Assembly: GCA_002726925.1 (NCBI GenBank)
Contig: PBTJ01000041.1
Location: forward strand, 12,239-17,780
DNA length: 5,542 bases
From: Gammaproteobacteria bacterium
Lineage (GTDB): Bacteria; Pseudomonadota; Gammaproteobacteria; Pseudomonadales; Azotimanducaceae
Direction: 5' to 3'
Shown: positions 1-5,320 of the stretch, piece by piece
Layout: every line of letters starts with the position of its first letter
Position numbering within the stretch: the stretch's first letter is position 1
Program-made: the position numbers and the translations under genes
The notes under the pieces: model-generated
Told to the model about the DNA's origin: nothing
The model's input: only the letters and a program-made list of their open reading frames with translations
Databases searched by the model: none

Positions 1-8
1 GACTACCT

Positions 9-1127
9 TCAGAAGCCCAGCAGCGATGCATAGCGGTCCCGATGCAGCGCCTGATTCCCGTACAGCGCCTCGAGAGCACGCGCGCGTTTGAGGTAGAACC
101 CCGCGTCATAGTCGTCTGTCATACCGATCCCGCCATGTATTTGTATGAGCTGATTCGACATATCGAACAGAAACTCACCGGTCTTGGCTTTCGACAGAGC
201 GCTCATGGCGGCTTGGTCGTCCGCATCATTGTCGATAGCGATCACCCCAGCTTCGGCACAGGAACGTGCCATTTCTTGAGCGGAATAGAGTTCCGCTGCG
301 CGGTGGCCAAGTGCTTGGAATGAGCCAATGACTTTGCCGAACTGTTTACGGGTTTTCAGGTAGTCCAGCGTCATTTCGAAGCTGAAACAGCCAACCCCAA
401 GCATCTCCATGGCGACCCCGGCGCAGGCGCGGTTTAGTAAATGCTCATGCAGTTCACCGCCGGGCAATGCGCCAAGATGCGACTCAGCAGGCAATGCAAC
501 ATCGCTCAAGGTGACGCGCGCATAGTCGCGATTGTCGACGGTCGCCATGCCTGTTCGGCTGACGCCGGCCGTATTGGCAGGCACCAAAAATAGTTCAATG
601 TCTGCGGCGTCGGTTTTCGCGGCAACAACAAACGTTGTAGCGCTCATGCCTTCGGGCACAAATGTTTTGGCACCACTAAGCACATAGCCACCATCGCCGG
701 CACTCGCCGCACAGGCGATGGCGTCGCGCTGATGGCGGGGCTGCTCGTCTACGGCGAGCGTTAAAATTTCACTGCCATCGACAATGGCCGGCAACCACTG
801 CTGTTTTTGTCCATCGCTACCGCCCAAGTTGATGGCACTAGCCCCAACATAGGCGGACGCAAATAGCGGCGATGCGCAAAGCTGGCGACCCAACTGCTCT
901 AAGATGACCCCAAAGGTCAGGTAACCAAGGTCTGAACCGCCATAGGCATCCGGCACCAAGATGCCAGTCCAGCCCATATCTACCATCGCTGACCACGCCT
1001 TCGGATCAAAGCCGCCATCGCTATTACTATTGCGAAATTCACGGAACTTCTGCACGGGCAATTCGGCCTCGACCCATGAAGCGGCCTGATCTTTGAGGAT
1101 CGACTGTTCTTCGGTTAATGCTGCCAT
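9..1127 (-). CDS. Acyl-CoA dehydrogenase, small (non-catalytic-type) subunit of a putative heteromeric pair
   Basis: This 372-residue protein belongs to the acyl-CoA dehydrogenase superfamily. The N-terminal helical domain spans about residues 1-120, the middle beta domain about 121-215, and the C-terminal helical domain about 216-372. The C-terminal domain carries recognisable family blocks: TRKQFGKVIGSFQ near 259-271 and QIHGGIGMTDDYD near 329-341. The usual FAD-contact signature of the middle domain (a TEP-x-aGSD type block) is replaced by a degenerate stretch, AVDEQPRHQRD near 125-135. No Glu sits at either known catalytic-base position: the helix position reads LLNRACAGV (230-238) and the C-terminal position lies in ARALEALYG (349-357). 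Small subunits of heteromeric dehydrogenases (PimD- or FadE27/29-like) typically look like this. It lies 3 bases downstream of the large subunit, so translation is probably coupled. The start is ATG with an AAAAGGA site. It presumably works with its neighbour in the cytoplasm. The substrate is unknown; steroid, alicyclic or dicarboxylic acyl-CoA are possible inferences. Confidence 0.93.
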   Translation of the reverse strand: MAALTEEQSILKDQAASWVEAELPVQKFREFRNSNSDGGFDPKAWSAMVDMGWTGILVPDAYGGSDLGYLTFGVILEQLGRQLCASPLFASAYVGASAINLGGSDGQKQQWLPAIVDGSEILTLAVDEQPRHQRDAIACAASAGDGGYVLSGAKTFVPEGMSATTFVVAAKTDAADIELFLVPANTAGVSRTGMATVDNRDYARVTLSDVALPAESHLGALPGGELHEHLLNRACAGVAMEMLGVGCFSFEMTLDYLKTRKQFGKVIGSFQALGHRAAELYSAQEMARSCAEAGVIAIDNDADDQAAMSALSKAKTGEFLFDMSNQLIQIHGGIGMTDDYDAGFYLKRARALEALYGNQALHRDRYASLLGF

Positions 1128-1130
1128 TGC

Positions 1131-2360
1131 CTATCCTTTTTGCGTGGTCTCGGGCAAACCCAAAACGTTCTTGGAAATAATATTGTTTTGTACTTCGTAC
1201 GAACCACCGTAAATCGACATCGCCTTACCCGAGAGCCATTCGCGCACGATGCCTAGCTCCTCTTCGGCAAAGTCTTCGCCACTCCAGCCAATGCCTTGGC
1301 TACCCATAATCTCCAGCGCCAATTCGGCTTTTTGCTGGGCAAATCGGGTGTTTGAATTTTTCAAAATGGAGGCGGCCGCACTGACCTCGACCCGCCCTGC
1401 GGCTTCGTCGGTGATACGCTGAGCTGTCAGCCTGTGTGCAGTTCCATCCATATAGTTACGCACCAGCCGCTGACGTAGGTCTTTGTCGACAAGTGCACCG
1501 CTGTCATCGGTACCCACAAAGCGCTGCGCTTTCACGTGCAGCGGTTCCGAGTCGAGCATGCTGACCCCACGGCCACCCGTTTGGCTCTGGCGTTCGTGCT
1601 GCAACAAACGCTTCACCACACTCCAGCCGTCATTGAGATTGCCGAGCAAATCGCCTTTCTCGGCGCGTGCATCGGTGAAGTAGGTTTCGCAAAAAGGCGA
1701 TATGCCAGAAATAAGCCGAATAGGCCGAGTCTCAACGCCGTCTTGTTGCATGGGTAGCATGACAAAGCTGATGCCATCGCGCTTTCCAGCATCGGTGTCT
1801 GTACGTACCAAGGCACCGCACCACTGCGAGATGTGGGCGCCAGAGGTCCAAACCTTTTGCCCGTTCAAAGCAAAGTAATCACCCTTATCTTGTGCCTTGG
1901 TCGACAGCGAGGCCAAATCAGATCCCGCATTTGGTTCAGACAGCCCTAGGCACCAACGAATCTCGCCGCTGGCAATACCCTTTAAATGACGCGTCTTTTG
2001 TTCGGCGGTACCGTATTCCAGCAGGGTTGGGCCCACCATCGTAACGCCCATGCCGGTCATGTGTGGTATCGGGTTATACGCACCGGCGTTGTGGATTTCC
2101 TCACCAATAATGTCGGCTTGGGGATCAGTCAGGCCTGCGCCGCCATATTCCACTGGCCAAGTGGGTGCGCCCCAGCCCTTTTCTGCCAGTTTTTGACGCC
2201 ACGCGTCTAAGCCAACCTTCACCTCTTCATCGGCCTTGGCGCCGCTTTCGCCACCGGCGATACCTGCGAGATCCACTCCCCGCAGACTCGCGGGGAAATT
2301 TTCAATGACCCATGCCTTAACGTCGCTACGAAAACTCTCCATCTCGTTCCCGTTTTGCAT
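1131..2360 (-). CDS. Acyl-CoA dehydrogenase, large (catalytic, FAD-binding) subunit
   Basis: This 409-residue acyl-CoA dehydrogenase would form the alpha,beta double bond of an acyl-CoA, passing electrons through FAD to electron-transfer flavoprotein. The N-terminal domain includes KGWGAPTWPVEYGGAG (61-76). The middle domain holds an intact FAD signature, CLGLSEPNAGSD (137-148), and LNGQKVWTSGAH (165-176). The C-terminal domain includes EIMGSQGIGWSG (350-361). At the MCAD-type catalytic position the sequence reads IYGGSYEVQ (383-391), so the usual Glu is Gly385. A Glu is available at the isovaleryl/long-chain-type position in LLQHERQS (Glu256), the likely general base. This pattern matches PimC- and FadE26/28-like large subunits. 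ATG 2358-2360 is preferred over the internal ATG at 2340-2342 because a strong purine-rich site precedes it. It follows the thiolase by 58 bases and precedes the small subunit by 3. It could act alone, but the adjacent partner makes a heteromer more likely. Confidence 0.95.
   Translation of the reverse strand: MQNGNEMESFRSDVKAWVIENFPASLRGVDLAGIAGGESGAKADEEVKVGLDAWRQKLAEKGWGAPTWPVEYGGAGLTDPQADIIGEEIHNAGAYNPIPHMTGMGVTMVGPTLLEYGTAEQKTRHLKGIASGEIRWCLGLSEPNAGSDLASLSTKAQDKGDYFALNGQKVWTSGAHISQWCGALVRTDTDAGKRDGISFVMLPMQQDGVETRPIRLISGISPFCETYFTDARAEKGDLLGNLNDGWSVVKRLLQHERQSQTGGRGVSMLDSEPLHVKAQRFVGTDDSGALVDKDLRQRLVRNYMDGTAHRLTAQRITDEAAGRVEVSAAASILKNSNTRFAQQKAELALEIMGSQGIGWSGEDFAEEELGIVREWLSGKAMSIYGGSYEVQNNIISKNVLGLPETTQKG
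1134..1140 (-). promoter_or_regulatory. Ribosome binding site overlapping the upstream stop region
   Basis: On the minus strand AAAAGGA lies 6 bases before the ATG of the small dehydrogenase subunit, entirely within or against the last codons of the large subunit, whose TAG stop occupies 1131-1133. This layout supports translational coupling of the two subunits. Confidence 0.6.
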
Positions 2361-2368
2361 TATTGCTT

Positions 2369-2378
2369 TTCCTTCCTT
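2369..2378 (-). promoter_or_regulatory. Strong ribosome binding site fixing the large-subunit start
   Basis: The minus strand reads AAGGAAGGAA ending 8 bases before ATG 2358-2360. The alternative in-frame ATG six codons later (2340-2342) has only a weaker GGGAACGAG upstream, so the first ATG is chosen. Confidence 0.6.
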
Positions 2379-2418
2379 AACTAAAATTCGTTACCTGCCG
2401 CGGGCTTTGGGCGATTTC

Positions 2419-3648
2419 TTACAGCCGCTCAATGATGATCGCTGGAGCCATACCGCCCGCCGCGCACATAGTGATCAGCGCGGTTGACTGCCCTCGTCGC
2501 TCGAGTTCGTCCAAGGCCGTACCGATCAGCATGGAACCTGTGGCACCGATGGGGTGCCCCAGGGCAATTGCGCCACCATTCACGTTGACCTTGGCATGGT
2601 CTACGTTGAGATCGCGCATAAACTTCATTGGCACGACTGCAAAGGCCTCGTTGACCTCAAACAAATCGATGTCATCCAGCGTCATACCTGCCTTGCTCAG
2701 CACCTTCTTGGCTGCATCGACTGGGGCATTCAAAATGTACTCAGGCGAATGTCCCATGTTGGCCATGGCGACGATGCGCGCGCGAGGCTTGAGATCATTG
2801 CGTTGAGCGTAATCTGGGGACGCCATTACCAGCGCTCCGGCGCCGTCGACAACACCCGAGGAACTTCCCGCGTGGTGACGATGATCTACTGCCAGCCCTG
2901 GCCAGCGCTCAGCCACCCATTCGCGGTAGGTTCGACCAGAATCGAAGAACTCCATATCCATGAGCCCTTCAAAGGCCGGCTGAAGCGTAGCGAGGGACTC
3001 GGCGGTTGTTTGTGGCCGCGGATATTCTTCTTGATCAAGTGCCAAGGTTCCGTCGGGATTGTGCACTGGCACTAAGGCCTTGCTAAAGGCACCCTCTGCT
3101 ACGGCCTTGCCGGCACGCCGCTGACTCTCGAGTGAGAAGGCATCAAGCTCCGCACGACTGAAGTTTTCTTCAGTGGCGATAATGTCTGCGGCGATGCCCA
3201 CGTTCAGCTGTGGGTATTGTCGACGCAGTTCTTCATTACCGGCGTCTAGCGAGGATGGCGGCGCCTCGCTGCGCGTATACGACATCATCTCGACGCCGCC
3301 AGCCACAATGAGATCTTCCATGCCGGACATGATATTCGCCGCAGCAAGATTCACTGACGTAATGCCGCCACCGCAAAAACGGTCCAGCGTCATACCCGAT
3401 GCCTTGGTGGAAAAACCGGCGTCGAGTGCAGCCATGCGCCCAACGCAAGAACCTTGTTTTTGGAACTGTGTGCTGCATGACATGATCACGTCATCAATCT
3501 CATCGGTGTTGAGATTGTTACGATCCGCCAACGGCTTCAGTACCGACGAGAGAAGCTTCTGAGGATGCACCTCCCACAGCGCGCCCTTTCCCTGCTTGCC
3601 AATACCTCGGGGTGTGCGGGCCGCGTCAATAATCCATGCTTCGCTCAT
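2419..3648 (-). CDS. Thiolase (acetyl-CoA acyltransferase / 3-ketoacyl-CoA thiolase)
   Basis: This 409-residue thiolase would cleave a 3-ketoacyl-CoA with CoA to release acetyl-CoA (or propionyl-CoA) at the end of a beta-oxidation round, or run in reverse as a condensing enzyme. All catalytic elements are visible. The nucleophilic Cys92 lies in LDRFCGGG (88-95). The NEAF motif is at 333-336. His365 lies in GHPIGATG (364-371). The second Cys395 lies in MCAAGGMAP (394-402). The substrate-region block HHAGSSSGVVDGAGA (258-272) replaces the common TAGNASGINDGA form, so this is a divergent branch rather than typical FadA. The start is ATG with GAGGAGA seven bases upstream. It is the first visible gene of a minus-strand operon with two acyl-CoA dehydrogenases, which argues for a degradative role. 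Length is normal for the family. The chain-length or ring-substrate preference cannot be read from the sequence. Confidence 0.95.
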   Translation of the reverse strand: MSEAWIIDAARTPRGIGKQGKGALWEVHPQKLLSSVLKPLADRNNLNTDEIDDVIMSCSTQFQKQGSCVGRMAALDAGFSTKASGMTLDRFCGGGITSVNLAAANIMSGMEDLIVAGGVEMMSYTRSEAPPSSLDAGNEELRRQYPQLNVGIAADIIATEENFSRAELDAFSLESQRRAGKAVAEGAFSKALVPVHNPDGTLALDQEEYPRPQTTAESLATLQPAFEGLMDMEFFDSGRTYREWVAERWPGLAVDHRHHAGSSSGVVDGAGALVMASPDYAQRNDLKPRARIVAMANMGHSPEYILNAPVDAAKKVLSKAGMTLDDIDLFEVNEAFAVVPMKFMRDLNVDHAKVNVNGGAIALGHPIGATGSMLIGTALDELERRGQSTALITMCAAGGMAPAIIIERL

Positions 3649-3655
3649 CTTTCAC

Positions 3656-3662
3656 TCTCCTC
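3656..3662 (-). promoter_or_regulatory. Ribosome binding site of the thiolase gene
   Basis: GAGGAGA on the minus strand lies 7 bases before ATG 3646-3648, close to the Shine-Dalgarno consensus, and supports the annotated thiolase start. Confidence 0.6.
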
Positions 3663-3823
3663 GCATTTAAGAAGCAAGGATTCTGCGCGATCCCAGTCGG
3701 GGAGTCACCTGTTGAACCCTTGATAAAATTGAGTCAGGGGGCACCGGCCGCGACTATGCAGCCGCGTTGCCGAGCATCATCGCTCGTGCCCATGGAATAC
3801 TTCAGCTAGGGTGGCTCAACGAC
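3663..3823. promoter_or_regulatory. Divergent intergenic region with one plus-strand promoter candidate
   Basis: This region separates the minus-strand fatty-acid operon from the plus-strand PilD-like gene, so it should hold promoters for both. On the plus strand TGATAAAAT (3721-3729) fits an extended -10 element: TG, one base, then TAAAAT, a 5/6 match to TATAAT. No good -35 hexamer lies 16-18 bases upstream, which is tolerable for an extended -10. That would give a leader of roughly 100 bases before the gene. I could not find a convincing minus-strand promoter, nor a palindrome resembling known fatty-acid regulators such as PsrA or FadR. The hexamer GAGTCA occurs twice (3702-3707 and 3731-3736), significance unknown. 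Confidence 0.25.
3739..3791 (+). repeat. Nested inverted repeats in the leader of the PilD-like gene
   Basis: The outer arms GGGCAC (3739-3744) and GTGCCC (3786-3791) are perfectly complementary. Just inside the right arm lies a perfect 5-base stem with a 6-base loop: CGAGC (3771-3775), then GCTCG (3782-3786). It shares base 3786 with the outer arm, so the two stems compete at that point. A third pair, CGCG at 3749-3752 and 3763-3766, lies between. The transcript could fold before the start codon. There is no following T-run, so it is not a standard terminator. Function is not known, and in GC-rich DNA it may be chance. Confidence 0.25.
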
Positions 3824-3830
3824 AGGGGGA
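3824..3830 (+). promoter_or_regulatory. Ribosome binding site that decides a TTG start
   Basis: AGGGGGA lies 7 bases before TTG 3838-3840. The alternative GTG at 3811 has only AGG directly touching it, at an unusable spacing. Starting at TTG also gives an N-terminus the same length as that of Pseudomonas PilD (GSF at residue 24 versus about 26). Confidence 0.5.
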
Positions 3831-3837
3831 TGGTTTC

Positions 3838-4701
3838 TTGACTGAGCTTCTATGGCACTTTCCAACCACAGCTGGTGCGCTGCTGTTCCTGCTCGGCTGC
3901 TGCGTCGGCAGCTTTATCAGCGTCATCGTCTATCGCCTGCCCCTGATGCGCGCTCACCAGGAACGAAACAGTCGCTTTAATTTGGCCTTGCCCTCGTCAA
4001 GCTGCCCACACTGCGGTAGCGCTATAAAGCCGCAGCACAATCTGCCCGTGGGGTCTTACCTATGGCTACGGGGACGCAGCGCTTGCTGCAGCGAACGCAT
4101 CAGCAAGCGTTACTTGGTGACGGAAATCGCGACAGGATTGCTGGGTGTTTTAGTTTATCTATGGTTACTTAACCAACAACCCGACGCACACGAGTTGGCT
4201 GCAGGGCTACTACCCAGTTTATTGCTGGTCTGGTGGTTGGTGGCCATCACCGCAATGCTTTGGCATAGCAGTAAAGATACTCAAGCACTGTGGCAAAGCC
4301 TGCTTTGGCTCGGATTAATCGCGAATCTACAGCGCACCAGTCCGGCCCTGAATGAGGCGATCCTCGCCGTTTGCACTGTATATGTTTCGGCATTGCTGGC
4401 TACAACAATCCAGGCATTAATGCAGCGCAGGAACGGATCAAGTGCAGAGCAGGTCAGTTATCTCGCACTGGGTCCGTCATGGCACGGTCTGGCTGCTTTG
4501 GTTGCTTGGTTCTCTTGGCCCGGCGCGGAGGCATTGAGCTTGGGTGCTGCGGCGGGGGCAATTGTCGCCGCGTTCGAGTGTCGGTTTGCGCCCAAAATCG
4601 GCGGCGCAGAAGTCACCGGTGGTTGGAAGCCGAGGGCGGTTCAGCATGGCATTGCCTTTGCTTTCAGCGCCGCTTGGCTAAAAGCGTTTACTGCAGGGTA
4701 G
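3838..4701 (+). CDS. PilD-family (type IV prepilin peptidase) homologue lacking both catalytic aspartates
   Basis: This 287-residue (296 if started at GTG 3811) polytopic inner-membrane protein is homologous to prepilin peptidase/N-methyltransferase. The N-terminal domain is well kept: GSFISVIVYRLP (24-35), FNLALPSSSCPHC (47-59), SKRYLVTEIATG (89-100). The zinc cysteines are nearly complete: C56 and C59 form the first pair, while the second reads S81-A-C83-C84, with Ser at the third ligand position. Gly79 matches PilD Gly95, known to matter for methylation. LLWLGLIAN (155-163) anchors a gapless alignment to PilD, which places Leu141 where the first catalytic Asp should be. The second (GxGD) Asp is also gone: no Asp occurs after D147. 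The FGP block near the end is replaced by QHG (about 269-271). About seven or eight hydrophobic segments remain. It is an orphan: no pilB, pilC or coaE neighbours. It is likely peptidase-dead, and a scaffold, regulator or methyltransferase-only role is inference. Confidence 0.86.
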   Translation: MTELLWHFPTTAGALLFLLGCCVGSFISVIVYRLPLMRAHQERNSRFNLALPSSSCPHCGSAIKPQHNLPVGSYLWLRGRSACCSERISKRYLVTEIATGLLGVLVYLWLLNQQPDAHELAAGLLPSLLLVWWLVAITAMLWHSSKDTQALWQSLLWLGLIANLQRTSPALNEAILAVCTVYVSALLATTIQALMQRRNGSSAEQVSYLALGPSWHGLAALVAWFSWPGAEALSLGAAAGAIVAAFECRFAPKIGGAEVTGGWKPRAVQHGIAFAFSAAWLKAFTAG

Positions 4702-4718
4702 AAAAATACCGGCGGCAT

Positions 4719-4753
4719 CGCGATTAAGTTTCGCGGCGTTTGATCGCAGCCGC
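4719..4753. terminator. Weak hairpins in the convergent gap
   Basis: Between the convergent PilD-like and lipoprotein genes, CGCGA (4719-4723) pairs with TCGCG (4731-4735) across a 7-base loop. An overlapping alternative pairs GCGGC (4733-4737) with GCCGC (4749-4753). The position suits a shared bidirectional terminator, but neither strand has a proper T-run after a stem, so intrinsic termination would be poor. Confidence 0.3.
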
Positions 4754-4764
4754 ATAATTGAAAT

Positions 4765-5244
4765 TTACTGCGTAGATACGCTCACCTTCAGGCCGACCGG
4801 CCGGTTGCGCAGTTGCTGTCCATCCAGTACGGAGCAACGGCCAGATAACCTCTCCTGCCCTTGGTTCTGATTGCGGACCACCAAGTAGGACAGGCGTTCG
4901 CGCTGGATGATCACCTCAAATTCCTGGTGAGGCTGGGCGCTATCGATGGCAAAAGTGATTCGCACTTCGTCCGGCGCAACCCGCAATTGTCGAGATACAA
5001 CAGAAAGGATCCTGCCACCGAATCCGCCAACGAATTCTGCTTGAGCTGACGCAAAATCTATCCGGTACATATGCTGCAGGCGCTCGCCCTCGCTCTTTAC
5101 CGCACAGACCAAATGCTCGGTATAACGTACTGGCTTCGATTCAGGCGGTTCGGGGTCAGCGCAGCCCACGGCGCAGACGCCAGCGAGCAGCCAGCTAAGG
5201 CGCCTTAGCAACCCGGCTTGTCGCTGCAGAATCCAGATTTTCAC
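4765..5244 (-). CDS. Putative small lipoprotein of unknown function
   Basis: I do not recognise this 159-residue protein. It begins with a signal-like segment: basic residues (R8, R14, R15), a hydrophobic core SWLLAGVCAV (17-26), then a possible lipobox AVGC ending at Cys28. The lipobox is atypical because Ala rather than Leu is at -3. Residue +2 after the Cys is Ala, not Asp, which by the Lol rule favours the outer membrane. A proline/charged linker (PEPPESKP, 31-38) follows. The mature part alternates short predicted beta strands, for example VRITFAI (94-100), FEVIIQRE (109-116) and LSYLVV (118-123), and contains Cys47 and Cys137, which could form a disulfide. A small beta-rich periplasmic domain is inferred. 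The start is GTG with only a weak AGG upstream; TTG at codon 12 is an alternative that shortens the basic region. It is convergent with the PilD-like gene, so the two are not co-transcribed. Confidence 0.68.
   Translation of the reverse strand: MKIWILQRQAGLLRRLSWLLAGVCAVGCADPEPPESKPVRYTEHLVCAVKSEGERLQHMYRIDFASAQAEFVGGFGGRILSVVSRQLRVAPDEVRITFAIDSAQPHQEFEVIIQRERLSYLVVRNQNQGQERLSGRCSVLDGQQLRNRPVGLKVSVSTQ
5194..5209. repeat. Perfect 16-base palindrome inside the lipoprotein gene
   Basis: GCTAAGGCGCCTTAGC is identical to its own reverse complement over all 16 bases and has no spacer. It encodes residues around Leu12-Ser17 of the putative lipoprotein, near its 5' end. It could be a protein-binding site or simply chance within coding sequence. 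Confidence 0.6.
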
Positions 5245-5261
5245 AAACCGAACCTGCCGTT

Positions 5262-5320
5262 CGTATGTTTTTGCATACCGCTTATTTGCATAGATTCGTT
5301 TTTATTAACCATTAGTTAAA
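5262..5320. promoter_or_regulatory. AT-rich upstream region with short direct and inverted repeats
   Basis: Upstream of the lipoprotein gene the sequence turns AT-rich. It holds an inverted repeat GTATG (5263-5267) / CATAC (5274-5278) with a 6-base spacer, and two copies of TTTGCATA (5270-5277 and 5285-5292) 15 bases apart. It also holds a second inverted repeat, TTAAC (5305-5309) / GTTAA (5315-5319), with a 5-base spacer. A shortened TTTGCAT recurs at 5361-5367. This clustering suggests a regulator-bound promoter region, but I cannot identify clear -35/-10 boxes or a known operator. Confidence 0.3.

Noticed and set aside
2554..3075. Long plus-strand open frame (173 codons) opposite the thiolase
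   Set aside because: It lies antisense to a thiolase with complete catalytic motifs. The translation shows no domain, and it is the usual shadow of a coding strand.
3838..4701. PilD-like gene as an ordinary frameshifted pseudogene
   Set aside because: The frame is uninterrupted and the homology (GSF, CPHC, LLWLGLIAN) stays in one frame from end to end. Substitution rather than disruption removed the active site.
4371..4727. Plus-strand open frame of 118 codons overlapping the PilD-like gene
   Set aside because: It is an out-of-frame shadow rich in Cys, Arg and Gly. The PilD alignment continues in the main frame through this stretch, so it is not a frameshifted continuation.
4719..4753. Convergent-gap hairpins as a confident intrinsic terminator
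   Set aside because: No run of T follows the stems on either strand, so only a low-confidence entry was kept.
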